Shown one piece after another: positions 24,370 through 36,049 of a DNA stretch of 64,000 bases. The DNA is from Owenia fusiformis (lineage: Eukaryota; Annelida; Polychaeta; Sabellida; Oweniidae), in assembly GCA_903813345.2 (NCBI GenBank), contig CAIIXF020000009.1, positions 15,465,759-15,529,758 on the forward strand, written 5' to 3'. Position 1 is the stretch's first letter; each line of letters begins with the position of its first letter. The notes below the pieces were generated by a model that saw nothing but the letters and a program-made list of their open reading frames with translations, was not told where the DNA came from and made no database searches. The position numbers and the translations under genes were made by a program.

Positions 24370-25500
24370 CTTAAGTTTCATTTGGGACCACAGGGGTCTA
24401 CTAGGATGCATTTGGGGGCCACGGGGGTCCATTGGAATATGTTTGGGGCTTGGGGGCCACTGGGATGCTTTAAGGGGTTAAAGGGGGCCACCAGGGTGCT
24501 TTTGATGGCCATGAGGAGCTATTTGCATGCTTCTGGCGGCCTCGGGGGCCACTAGCATGGTTTTGGGGGCCACTGAGGGCTTATAGGATGCTTTCAAGGG
24601 CTACTTAGATGCTTTTAGGGGGCATTATGAGGCCCTTGGATGCGTTTCGGGCCACTGGGTGTCACTAGTATGCTTTTTTTGGGGCCACCAAAATGATTTT
24701 GGGGTCCACAGGGGCCCATTGGAGTGCTTTTAGAGGCCACTTGGGGCCACTGAGATGCTTTTTGGGGTCACAGGGGGCCAATAGGATGCTTCCGGGGGCC
24801 ACTAGGATGCTTTTAGGGGGCATAATGGGGCCACTTGAATGCTTTATGGGCCACTTGGTGTCACTAGTATGCTTTTTCGGGGCCACTGGCGGGGGAAATG
24901 GGAAGCTTTTGGGGCCACTGGGGGCAACTTGAACGATTTTAGGGCACATTGAAGTGCTTTTAGAGGCCACTGAGATGCTTTTTCGAGGCCACAGGGGTCA
25001 ATAGGATGCTTTTGGGGGCCACTAGGATGCTTTTAGGGGGCATAATGGGGCCACTTGGATGCTTTTTTGGGCCACTGGGTGTCACTAGTATGCTTTTTGG
25101 GGGTCACTGGGGGGCAACTGGGAAGCTTTTGGGGCCTCTAGAAGAATGAGTTTGGGGCCTTTGGAGTGCTTTTAGAGGCCACTTGGGGCCACTGAGATGC
25201 TTTTCGGGGCAACGTTTTGGGACCACAGGGGGCCACTGGGTTGATGTCATGGGTCACAGAGGGGTACTAGGATACTTTTGAGGGCCTCATAGCAGCAGTA
25301 ATCTGTTTTTAGGGGCCACTGGGGACAACTAGGATGCTTTTGAGGACCACATGGGGCCACTATGATGCTTTTGGGAGTCATAGGAGCCGCAAGTATGCTC
25401 AGGGGGCCACTAGAATGCTTTTGGGGGCCACTTTGGGGCACTGGAATGCTTTTTCGGATCATATGGGGCCACTACCGTGCTTTTGAATGTCACTTGGGCC
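24370..25500. repeat. GC-rich irregular tandem array
   Basis: Repeats of a theme 'ggatgcttttgggggccact' with 'aggggccac' variants, at roughly 30-bp steps but often doubled or shortened, with a strong G bias on the plus strand. There is also a larger period: a segment of about 235 bp with 'ggtgtcactagtatgctttt' recurs near 24,655, 24,850 and 25,078. Open frames on the minus strand (Pro/Lys/Ser-rich) are products of the repeat. Confidence 0.85.
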
Positions 25501-28500
25501 TATTTAGTATTGAATTATAACAAACAGACTAAGTTGAAGTTAATGACAGTGTAAAATTACATGTTTGTTAAAGTTATGATATTATAAATAGGTTTTACAA
25601 CTACGAAATCATTACCTCTTAACCCAAAATGTTATCATGGGCACTTGTGTCTATGTCCCGTATTTGGGATGATTTTTTCTTAGTTATGCTACCCAGGTTA
25701 GAAAAACATGAAAATTATTTAAAAAATACTAATGCATTCAATCTGTTGTCATTATTGGGTTAAAATGCTTTTGACTTGAAGCTTCTAGCTCAATTTTGAA
25801 GGATTTTTGTAAAATTCATCTTAAAACATTTTTGGGTTGCTTATACCACGATTGCCCGCCCCCCCCCCCCACCCGACTGAAAGCTGGCTGCACCCCTGAT
25901 TAATAATTGGCCCTTATGACATAATAATATAACACAATCCAAATGAAATAATTTTCTATAGTTATTAGGTTATTTTGTCATCAAATTTTAAAAAGAATAC
26001 ATGTCAGTCAACTGGTCAAAATGTAGCATTTCCTAAAGAATTCTTGTTTACAGTGGACAGTTTTGCTACATGATGTTACCATAGCAACAGTGTGAATTGA
26101 ACATTTTTTATTAGAATTAGACATCTTTCATTACATTTATTCAATTTTTCTATGACCATAAATGTATGAATGAAATAAACTTATAAACTCAACTAAAAGA
26201 AATAAACTAGTTGAAAGCATTACTGACTAAAGACAGTAATTTCACAGAGTTATACATCATGATTAAGATAAAATATGCAAGAACAAACAGTTATGACATC
26301 ATAATTAAGATGCTAATCACCCTAATTGCATATTTTGTAAGATATATGATTGCTTTATCTATTACCTTTCATTTGGTGCAAATTTCATCGAAATCTGAGC
26401 AATAATGACGAAGATATGGGCCAAACACTGAAAAGAGCCCCTAAAAGTGGGTGTGGGATATTTACTTTGTTACCATAGTGACGCTGCCGCGGATTCAGAA
26501 TTGCCAACTTAATGTATTTGGATTGCATTATCTATTACCTTCCATTTGGTGTGAATTTCATTGAAATCTGAGCAATAATGAAGAAGATAGGGGCCAAACA
26601 CTGAAAAGAGCCCCTAAAAGTGGGCGTGGCTTATTCACTTGGTTACCATAGCAACGCCGTCGCGGATCCAGAATTGCCAACATCATTTTTCTTGGTTAGT
26701 ATCACGTATAGTTCATAAAAATGTATGTCGCTTAGCTCGCCTCTAAAAAGGACACGGAATCTCTTATTTGGACTTTTGCTCCCAGACTATTTGGTAAAAA
26801 CTAGGTTATCATTTTTAGTAAAAAGTATGTTGATTGGGCCATTCCCTTTAATATCACTTAGGTCTGATTAATCATTATATTTACTTTTCTTGAAAATAAT
26901 AAATAGATCTAAAAGATATACCTATGTTCATGGCCAGAAAATATTCATAATTCAAGTTAGAATTGACCTTTTTCCATATAAATGAAAAATAGATGGCATC
27001 ATGGGTATTGGTAGAGCTTGGGTAGGGCTAGAATACATGTAAATGTATTGCCAGAGTCACTTAATTTCTTGATTTAAGAACTAATTCCATTTGGATCAAC
27101 TTAAAACATCATTGGAATGTAACTTTATGATCTTATTGACATGTGGATTGTGATTTCACATTAAAATTGTGATCCTTGGAAGAGTAAATGAACTTTTTAA
27201 GGTTTTTCAGCATTGTGTCAATGGGGATTTAGCCCGACCTTTTTTAGACAACCAGTAAATCATTAGAATTTGAATAATGGTAAATTACAGTGCAAATCAA
27301 AGTTGTTTTGATTGAGAATTACTCACAGAATTCAAATATGCCATCAGATGGAAGAAAACATTAGTTTTTAATGGTTAAAAATGCAGATCTCCTAAAATCT
27401 CATTAAAAACAAGACCTTAACGAGATTTCAAAGCTATATGGAAAAAGGACCATTGTCTGAAGTTGTTTGCGATAACCTACATGCTCCTTTATAACATTAT
27501 TATGTAAATACTATCAAATGCTTTAGTCATGACAGTTGAAGTAAACTGAAGTCTTGGTATTTAAATGCAGAATCAGATCTATGTAGAGAACTAACAGTTT
27601 TACAGAACTTTTGCCATGTTTTGCACATTGTAAATGACCCTTCTGAATGGGTTGTAAAGGTATATACCAGGAGGTATATATGGCTCAAATGACTCGTGCC
27701 CTAGTACATGGGGCACTGTAGTACATTACTTGTGCATGATGACCACCATAGTCTAGTTGCTCAAATGAGATCAATTGATGATTATAATGTTTAGACTGTA
27801 TGCCAACCTCTCTAGTATGTGATTACACTAGATTTCATTATGATACATGTACTAAATTGAAAACTTACATATAAAATATCTTAAGTCCTATATTCTAGTA
27901 ATAAATGAATTAGAATGTCACCTAACATTTGATGATGGCATGAATTTATTGATTTGGTGTCTATAAATACACGTTTCTAACTTAATGCTGCAAAATGATT
28001 AAATTCACCACATCCACTTTCTTCAATTTTCCAGGGGTAGGGCACTATAAAGTCATATTAAAATTACAAAATAGTACTTCATAACTAAAATAGATGTATT
28101 ACAATACCCCATATAGCCTGGAAATGCTTTTAGAATACTACTATGAGCTGTTAAAGCCGTCATATTTTGCTTGAAGCTACAAATATAAAATTGGCAAGAC
28201 AAAAATTACGTATCTTTTTCCTGTTTATTGTATTTTTCTGAGACCAATAAGGGTATCAACCTATAACTTTAGGATAGTATTCATATTTGTACTAGCAATG
28301 TATGGTGTACAACACAGAACAATAGCTCATATATCCTTTGAGTTATGAACTAGTTTCATAGTACCCCCTAGAATATTTTCCTAGGGGGGTAAACATGCCA
28401 AAATTCAGTGTCGTGACCACCCCGTTGAGCTGTCATCTTTTAATATCTTTATCAGCATGAAAAACTGATCGAGTAAAAATAGGTCTGTTGCTTTTTCTAA

Positions 28501-28646
28501 AAAATGCCTCAAAAACTTGAATTATTAGAATTGGAACCTGTCTACCATTGGAGTGTTATACAAATTAGATTGGAACTGCACAATTTAAGGCTGACTCCAA
28601 ACCACTCCAAAGACAGGATCATTGAGTATGTCTTTGTGGTACCAAC

Positions 28647-28717
28647 CTTAGAAGTACTTGTGGATTCCACTTCTTCCAATGGTAAATATGACAGCCTTCC
28701 CCTATACTTCTTAAGAC
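28647..28717 (-). CDS. Sphingosine kinase cassette B, middle exon
   Basis: A 71-bp exon following the acceptor ctatcccatag. It completes a Gly split across the junction (G plus GT), then reads L-K-K-Y-R-G-R-L-S-Y-L-P-L-E-E-V-E-S-T-S-T-S-K. The Y-R-G-R-L-S-Y-L-P core is the end of block C4 of sphingosine kinases. The donor AAG|GTTGGT leaves phase 0, matching the phase-0 last exon, although GTTGGT is a weak donor and an alternative edge is possible. The equivalent exon of cassette A is longer (122 bp) with an extra polar tail. Confidence 0.8.
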
Positions 28718-28894
28718 CTATGGGATAGAAAATAAAGGTATTGTGGTATTTAAAGTACAATTAAGTTGACAGATCAGTTTTTCAAGTCTTGTCACTAATA
28801 TATATAATGTACATTATCAAAACCATGCCATCTGGTCAGTGTTTATGATATAGGCCACATGAGATGGAAAGAATTTTTGCAAGTTTTAAAAGAG

Positions 28895-29335
28895 AAAAAC
28901 ATCAACTCCTGTGAGTAGCAAATCCCAATGAAAATTTTTTTTATCAAATCACTCATCCTTTTGAACATTTCATGATATAAATAACCAGGCAGTAGTTGTG
29001 TCATTTCTGCAAACTGCACCCATGGTTCATATGGTCATTTGAAATTACCCTATAAATACTTGTATGTACCAAATATACAAATTTGCACTGAATCAGTAAA
29101 CTGTTATTTTAGTTATTTTATATCAAAGATAAGACTTTTTAATAGTGGCCATTTTAAATTGAGTGGCCATACAATAATATATTGGAAATTCCTTCTAGAA
29201 CAGAGATCCTAAAAATAAAATCTGTCAACTGGTATTTGAGATATTCACCCAAACAGACAAACAAATGAATGGACCGGACAGATGGCATCTCTCCCGTCAA
29301 AGATGGGATAATGAATTCTATAGAGAGTAGTGATC
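28895..29335 (+). repeat. Interspersed family copy within the small intron of cassette B
   Basis: The head 'gtagcaaatcccaatgaaaa' and a tail with 'acagacaaacaaatgaatgg', 'cggacagatgg' and 'gtcaaagatgggat' mark a short copy of the family seen across the window. It makes up most of the 698-bp intron and is antisense to the gene. Confidence 0.6.
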
Positions 29336-29415
29336 CATTCATTTCAATTGAAACTTTAGAGTGAAATTAGAAAAATGGGCATCAGCAAAATAAGATGTTA
29401 TACATGATCACATAC

Positions 29416-29636
29416 CACCAATTTTGAGAAAAGCTCCTAGAAGGAACCTTATGTCCCCAATCTTTCTCCATGGTTCTGTATCTACATCGATGTCCGAGAA
29501 CATTCCCCAGGAGACAGAGAGGAAACAGTACATAGAGCTAGAAGGCAGTTCCAGAGCCACCAAGTCCATTGGTTGAATCTGGGGCTTAGCTACAATGAAC
29601 GATGAGTGACGTATCCATTCATCTTCAAACGGTTCC
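29416..29636 (-). CDS. Sphingosine kinase cassette B, first visible exon (block C4)
   Basis: The exon begins after 'atatgtttag' in phase 2 and ends at ATTGGTG|GTATGT in phase 1. It encodes about 74 residues: 'QPMDLVALELPSSSMYCFLS' then VSWGMFSDIDVDTEPWRKIGDIRF. This is block C4, which lines the lipid pocket and contacts ATP. The Asp-Ile-Asp pair, the Glu of Thr-Glu-Pro and the two Arg residues (W-R-K and D-I-R) are kept. Pro-Trp replaces the Lys-Tyr found in cassette A and in typical members, a change right next to the nucleotide-binding Arg. The upstream exon should end with two bases of a split codon. I could not find it before cassette A's stop, about 15 kb upstream. Confidence 0.88.
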
Positions 29637-29929
29637 CTAAACATATAAGATATTACCCATCAAGATCGCATATCAACAGATTACTAAGTCAATGATGAAG
29701 TGTGCATTAAAGAGGCAATGTCTGTTTTATATCATGCAAATCACTAAAAAATTTACTTATTGGTACTACACATAATGTTCTCACACTTGGTCTTTGCTAC
29801 AATCAATAGAGTCAAGTGAACAAAGGTGATTATAACAATTGGGGTATGAACTTGAAAAATCTGAAGAAGATTTCCGGCAACTTCTCATACATATAAATAA
29901 AGGACCCACAGTCCTGTGCTCACACAGTG
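29637..29929. other. Unassigned flank upstream of cassette B
   Basis: If cassette B had its own ATP-binding exon, it would be expected from here upstream. No GGDG- or GSGNA-like coding stretch is seen on the minus strand. Confidence 0.4.
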
Positions 29930-30700
29930 TTTTGTGCAACCAATGATGATTGACTTTATACATGAGAAAGTTCCCTGAAAATGATGAAGACTAAACACCA
30001 AAAACTGTAATTTCAAGAGCTTTGAAATCTTCAGAGAACATAAGTTGCATATACAGCAACTACTACAAGTTATTTGAAAGTTCTACTTCAACAAAGTGTC
30101 TAGTATTTACAGAAATTGTGACTTTTTAACGTCAAAATCAGCAATTTCTCGGAAACCGGGCGAACTTGGAAAATGGCGATGATAGGTCAAATAGGCATTA
30201 TGGATATACATAAAATGAATGTGGATATGACTCAATCCAAATAGCAGTGCAGCCAATGATGATTCACTTTATACATGAGAAAGTTCCCTGAAAATGACAA
30301 AGTCCTACTTTTTGTCAAATTGTATAGAGTAAACACCAAAAACTGTAATTTCAAGAGCTTTAAAATCCTCAGAGAACATACATGTAAGTTGCATATACAG
30401 CAACTATTACAAGTTATTTGAAAGTTCTACATGTACTTCAACAAAGTGTCTTAGTATTTACAGAAAATTTGACTTTTTGACGTCAAAATCAGCAATTTCT
30501 CGGAAACTGGGTGAACTTGGGAAATGGCGATGATAGGTCAAATAGGCATTATGGATATGCATAAAATGAATGTGGATATGACTCAATCCGAATAGCAGTT
30601 TTAATTTGTGCGGCCAATGTGGATGGACGGATGGACAGGCGGACGGACGGATGGACCAACAGACGGACGGACACCTGGTCGATCCCATAGCCAAAAACAC
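29930..30700. repeat. Direct duplication of about 310-340 bp followed by GGAC-rich tail
   Basis: 'caatgatgatt.actttatac' to 'gactcaatcc.aatagcagt' occurs at about 29,937-30,245 and again at about 30,250-30,600. The second copy has small insertions. It is followed by 'ggacggatggacaggcggac', the same kind of tail as the interspersed family. Confidence 0.8.
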
Positions 30701-31711
30701 ATTGTCACTTTAACATAGACTAAAACATGCAAACATGTAAGAATTTTTAATGATGCAACTAACAAGATAATCAAGTGAAAATGACACTCGAAAAACTGAT
30801 CCACTTCTTATGAAAATACCACAAAGAAATACAATGAACAAACTAAATGCTTGTTTTCTGTTGGTTAGGTAACATGTCAATGACATCACAAATTAATATA
30901 TGATCAATAGTGATGTGTGACGTTAAGCTTTGTTGTTGTTTAGTTGTTAGGGCAATATGTGACTGATGTCATAGTTTATATGATATTACGTCATATCTTT
31001 ATCACAATCACACCATATGACGTCGTGATCGTTGCTTTGATGATTTGCCATATAAGGTAATAATGGTGGACTTTTGGTCAAGTGACTGATTGAACTCCGG
31101 TCAATAGAACGAAGGCTCTGCCCACTTCAAGGGGGGCCTTCATAATACTGTGCAGTATTCTAAATGGCTTTAGAAATGTGAAAACCTTTAACTTTCAATT
31201 CTATGATCATTTTTTAAGAATCATTGTGATATTAAACTTGCACCCTCTATAGGGTTTAGTAGCAGCTTTTTGTCAGTAAATATTGCTAAAAGAGCAAACA
31301 AGAGTTGCAGATCCCAATGGCCAAAGTATATTTACTGTGATCTTTATGGGCTGTTTCCAATAACCTTTCAATATTTGATGATACTAACTCATCTTCTGAG
31401 TCACCATTTTGAGTTTTGGAACAAACATTTGAGGATATGCTTTTAAATACCTGTCATTTGAAGAAAATAAATCATTACTTTAGAGATATCTCATTTTGCA
31501 TTTATTTAGGAACAAATATGTAATCTACTCTCGACCACCTTTAGTTCCAATATAAAATAAAATAAGATTTGTTGGAGATTTGTCATTACTTTTAATTAAT
31601 ACCATTTTGGCTTTGGCTTTGGTAACACTGTCCCCAATTTACTTGCTTTGACCATTAAACCATCAAACAAGGATGACATTCCAGTTTTTAATTTTTTGGT
31701 TTTCTTGATTT
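30701..31711. other. Unassigned sequence
   Basis: No coding exon or clear repeat. The 'gatgtgtgacgttaagc' and 'gatattacgtcatatc' segments contain CRE-like tgacg/cgtca words, which may be chance. Confidence 0.35.
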
Positions 31712-32871
31712 ATAGCGGAATCAATTGGTGAATGATCTTGCGTTTTCATACTAAAGTTCGTTTTTGAGTTTTTTCTTATAGCTTAATGTATTTAAAGATA
31801 TTTAAGAGACAGGGCCCTTTTTCTAAAGCCCTATTTAGAAAAATAATTGAGATTACAAAGGATACCTGTTATTTCTGCTTTTAACACAATTTTAATAGAA
31901 AATTCAAATTCCAAACTCCTTATCTAACTATAATTCACCAATGGAGAATGGGAATTGAGGAACCAAACTTGGCACAAAGTTAGATCCTAGGATAAACTCT
32001 AATCTTAGGGCTTTGATTTTTTGTGATATCATATATTTGCCTAGCAACCACATAGCAACCACCTAAAATAACATATTTTACAATATAAATCCACTTAATA
32101 TATGCTAGGATGCTATGAGACCATTACAAAAAAGTATTCTTATCCTTAAATACAACAATTTTAACATATTTACAGAAGTGACATCACCATGTTACATAGC
32201 AACAACATGGCAACAGGTTACAATGCCCATTTTGATATTTGCAGACCATATAATATTATATATTCACTGCTTTTGGATCTCTTCCACATTATTTCTTAAC
32301 ATATAGCAAATGTATTGATGCAGTTATGTCTGACCATTTTCCCTAGCAACGGCTTGAAATAAAGGTTAGATTTGCCTAGCAACGACCTAGCAACATCTTA
32401 AAATGGCAATGTTTCTCATAAGTATTTCACTATATATCCACTATATATACTTCAATCAATATATATGTGTTTTGTAATTTATAAAGCTTTATAGTTGCTC
32501 ACTTAAAAATCTTTAGTCTCTTGTGTAAAGCATGATGGGACATTTCTTGTCTAATGTTTATCAAATTGCAAATCATGTTTCAGTTCTGAGATTAAGTAAA
32601 CACGAAATATTCATCACATTGATTGACATGGTTCGATGCAGTAGAATGCACCATGGCATTTGCAGTTCCCTTTACAGTCACATTTGGTCATCCACATTTA
32701 ATTATGACTTTACATGCTTTGGATGCTTAAGCAATTTTGTCCATCTGGGCACCCACAATCCTGATGGGATCCTAAACCATCCTCATAGGCTTGGTGAAGG
32801 AAGAACTGGATCCACTATATACCACTCCCCCCATACATGTGCTTCTTGTCAAAAGGGCACCTGTAAGATCA

Positions 32872-33391
32872 TTACATATGTTCCATTGCTTGAAAACTGT
32901 TGAGATTTGTCTCACTGTTTGTAGGCTGGTAAACCAGGATAATGAACCTCTCAATTGTGCCCGTAACTTCTGTTGTTACAGTTGATGGGCGATCTGCTAG
33001 AGTCAAAAGGACACCTGTTAGATCATTACATAAGTTCCTTCGCTTGAAAACTGTCACCTTGCTATGATGGTAAAATCCAGATGTGGTATCAGTTCCAGTA
33101 AGGGCGTGGAACATTGGCAGCATAGTGCTCAAGCGAATTCATAAATTGGAATGTAGTGTTAGTTTTGCCTTTTGAAAATGCTACATATCTCTCAATCTGT
33201 AGCTCAGAGGCACAGGCTATCACAACATTACTGTCCACCGATCTTACCATAAATGTCCTGCAACCTTTTCCGACACCATGAGACACATTCAAAAACATAT
33301 GTGTTGCCTCTCTCTGGGAGCAGGGACTATTATGGCATAGCAGGATTACTGATGCACTCTCCTTCAATGGTTGAGACAAAGATTTTATCAT
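32872..33391 (-). pseudogene. Decayed transposon ORF, left arm
   Basis: Two overlapping minus frames, linked by a frameshift, read 'THMFLNVSHGVGKGC', 'FMVRSVDSNVVIACASELQI' and, after the shift, 'MLPMFHALTGTDTTSGFYH'. The H-A-L-T-G-x-D-T-T-S motif preceded by a D-T/S-x-V block is known from uncharacterised proteins carried by invertebrate mobile elements; its function is not established. A 150-bp internal direct duplication ('caaaaggacacctgttagat' and 'caaaagggcacctgtaagat') further disrupts it. Confidence 0.65.
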
Positions 33392-33808
33392 CTGCCATAT
33401 GTCTTGTAACAGTTGCTAGTAGTGCAAAGAACTCTATCTTGTTGTCATCGTTTCTGAGAAATCCTATCCTAGCACCAAACTACCAAGCAATTGGCAAGAC
33501 GTTCTTGAAAGATAGAGCTCTTTGCACAATTCCTAAATCCTTCAGCATCTCAATTGGTAAAACTTGAAACTTTGAAATTAATGACTTGTATGTTTCAGCA
33601 AAGCCCAGATAGGATTTTAAGCTTTTAACAAGTATAACCTTGACCTAACAATTTAATCAGTAAAATATGGTGTCTTGATTTAAAATCTATATACTAGTAT
33701 TTTGAACATGCCCTGCTGGGATACATAAACTCCATATACTGGGTTCAGTGGAATATTACTATCCATTCAAATGTGGAAAATTAACAATGTCATGAGGCAG
33801 ACACATAT

Positions 33809-34057
33809 ATGTTTTTGCATGTGTCTCATGGTGTCGGAAAAGGTTGCAGGACATTTATGATAAGATCAGTGGACAGTAATGTTCTTGTGATAGCCTTAGT
33901 CTGTGCCTCTGAGCTACAGATTGAGGTCTATGTAGCATTTTCAAAATGGAAAACGAATCGCTACATTCCAGTTCATGAGATTGCTAGAGCACAAGGACCA
34001 CAAAGATCATGTATGCTGCCAAAAGAAATTGTAGCAATTAACCCAAATAAAGTATAA
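33809..34057 (+). pseudogene. Decayed transposon ORF, right arm
   Basis: The plus frame reads 'MFLHVSHGVGKGCRTFMIRS' and then 'RYIPVHEIARAQGP', colinear with the left-arm ORF but in the other orientation. It keeps the I-P-V-H-E-I-A segment that the left copy has lost, and lacks the downstream H-A-L-T-G part before a stop. Neither arm could encode a full protein. Confidence 0.65.
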
Positions 34058-35062
34058 CCTTAGGGGTATCAATGCTGAAAATGTAACAAGGATAAATACA
34101 ATGAATATTTTGTGTTTACTTTATCTCAGAACTGAAACATGAATTGCAGGACTTTTGCAATTTGATAAACATAAGACAAGAAATGTCCCATCATGCTTTA
34201 TACAAGAGACTACAGATTTTTTTAAGTGTACAGAAACAAAGCTTTATAAATTAAAAGACATGCATATTAATTTTCTTCAAGTAAATAATAGTGGATATAC
34301 TTTTATAGTGAGATTTTTATGAGAAACATTGCTATTTTAAGCTGTTGATAGATCATTGTTAGGCAAATTAAACCATTATTTCAAGCCGTTGCTAGGAAGT
34401 TGCCAGGGAAAATAGTCAGGCATAACTGCATCATTTATACTTAAATACGATTTCTGTATGTTAAGAAATAATGTGGAAGGGATCCAAAAGCATACAAGTG
34501 AGTATATAATAGGAATATGGTGTGCAAATGTCAAAATGGGCATTGTAACCTGTTGCCATGTTGTTGCTATGCAACATGGTGATGTCAATTCTGTAAATAT
34601 GTTTGAATTGTTGTATTTTAGGAAAAGAAGACTTATTGGTCTTATAGCATCCTAGCATATATTAAGTGGATTTATATTGTAAAATATGTTATTTTAGATG
34701 GTTGCTATGTGGTTGCTAGGCAAATATATGATTTCACAAAAGATCAAACCCCTCAGATTAGAGTTTATCTTAGGGTCAAACTTTGTGCCAAGTTTGGTTG
34801 CTCAACTTCAATTCTCCATCGGTGAATTAAAGTGAGATAAGGAGTTTGAAATTTGGATTTTCTGTTAACATTGTGTTAAAAAGCAGTAATAATGGGTATC
34901 TTCTGTAATCTCAATTATTTTTCTAAAAAGGGCTTTAGAAAAAGGGCCCTGTCTCTAAAATGTCTTGAAATACATAGAACAATAAGAAAAAACTCCAAAA
35001 CGAACTTTAGTATGAAAACGCAAGGTCCCTATGGGGGCCTTGCACCATTTGATTCCACTATT

Positions 35063-35497
35063 ACTCTAACTGAAAGGTTTAGGTTACAGACTATAATTTG
35101 ACTCAAAGTTTACTTGGTTTTCAAATAAGCAGCCATTCTAATATTTAGTCCCTTTGTTTTGCTATTGTCACAAGAACAATTTTGGGATTCTAACTTACGT
35201 TACTATGATGAAAATTTTGTCAACGAAACAGAAGGGGTGACAAAATGCAAATTCAGGCTTTATTTGTGAACCAAAATCAGTTGTATATGAGCCACAACCT
35301 AAATGATGACTTCAAACCAAATGTTCTCTCAAAAATACCTTCAACTTAAATTACTGAAGATATAATTCAAATAAATAAAACAAACAACTGATTATTATGA
35401 GACAGAATTAATCATTTTATTTACAAAACTTTAATAAGGTAATGACAAGTCATGGGATATGAAAAACTCTTTATTTTTGTATATTTTCTTTAAGGAA
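35063..35497. other. Remnant related to the 36-38 kb element
   Basis: 'gactcaaagtttacttgg' to 'atatttagtccctttgtttt' is a degenerate version of 36,170-36,290 ('ggctcaaagttaagg' to 'atatttagtccctcgctttt'). It is probably an older insertion of the same element family. Confidence 0.4.
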
Positions 35498-36000
35498 AAC
35501 TAGAAAACAGCAACTCCACAGAGTAGCAAATCCCACCGAACAAAACATATTTTGCTTATTATTGGCCATCTTGAAAATTCCTTCTTGAGCAGAGCTTGTT
35601 TGTCCCTAGGCATCAACATATAAAATATAAACCATATCCATCAATTAGCATTTGAGTTATCAAAGATTATATTCCTTTTTTACGAAAAATGGCAGCCATT
35701 TTGAAATTCAGCCACCATTTTGAAAATCTTTCTCGAACAGAGCTACTGTGTCCCTAGGCATCAGCATATAAAATTTCAAAATAAATCCATTCACTGCTAT
35801 TTGAATTAAAATTGAAGAAGCTACCCTGAAGAAGAGATTTTCGAAATGGCTGCTAAATATCAAAATGGCGGCCATTTTTCGTAAAAAAAACATAATCTTT
35901 GATAACTCAATATGGGTCAAATGCATGTGAAAGTGGATTCTCCCTAAATTCACCATGCTCTTTTCAAAACTTAAGGTTATCAAATAGGAGATTTCTAATG
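35498..36000 (+). repeat. Interspersed family copy, head and tandem body
   Basis: Starts 'aaaacagcaactccacagag', 'tagcaaatcccaccgaac', then body units with 'ccctaggcatcagcatataa', 'tttgagttatcaaagatt' and 'aaaatggcagccattttgaa'. The last part is rearranged, with 'aaaatggcggccatttttcg' running into an inverted unit. Confidence 0.7.
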
Positions 36001-36049
36001 CAATAAGGTTCTATGTCCTTCATTTGAAAAAGATAATTACTGCTACATG

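Larger units (their letters stand above)
20518..28548. mobile_element. Giant foldback element, about 8 kb, in the kinase B intron
   Basis: The outer arms match in inverted orientation: 20,518-21,060 with 28,020-28,548. Shared marks are 'gacaggttccaatt', 'gaggcattttttagaaaaag', 'gtggtcacgaca' and 'agtactattttgtaatttta'. The inner arms also match: 22,700-23,745 with 25,750-26,800 ('ttagaggcgagctaagcgac', 'gttgctatggtaacc'). The stretches between (about 21,070-22,690 and 26,820-28,010) do not obviously pair. The loop of about 2 kb holds a second, smaller palindrome and a GC-rich tandem array. No transposase frame was recognised. The element begins only about 100 bases inside the intron from the exon at 28,647. 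Confidence 0.8.
31712..35062. mobile_element. Foldback DNA element with outward-facing ORF arms, 3.35 kb
   Basis: Long inverted arms start at 'cggaatcaattggtg' on the left and end at 'caccatttgattcc' on the right. Matching inner stretches include 'cgttttcatactaaagttcg', 'cagggccctttttctaaagc', 'caccatgttacatagcaaca' and 'cagttctgagattaagtaaa'. Both arms carry the same decayed coding segment, each reading from the centre outward. The element therefore looks like two 3' halves of one transposon joined tail-out. Arms also repeat 'tagcaac' words. Confidence 0.8.

Noticed and set aside
24665-24970. 101-codon Pro/Lys-rich minus-strand ORF
   Set aside because: It lies wholly in the G-rich tandem array; the repeating Ser-Gly-Pro pattern reflects the DNA repeat.
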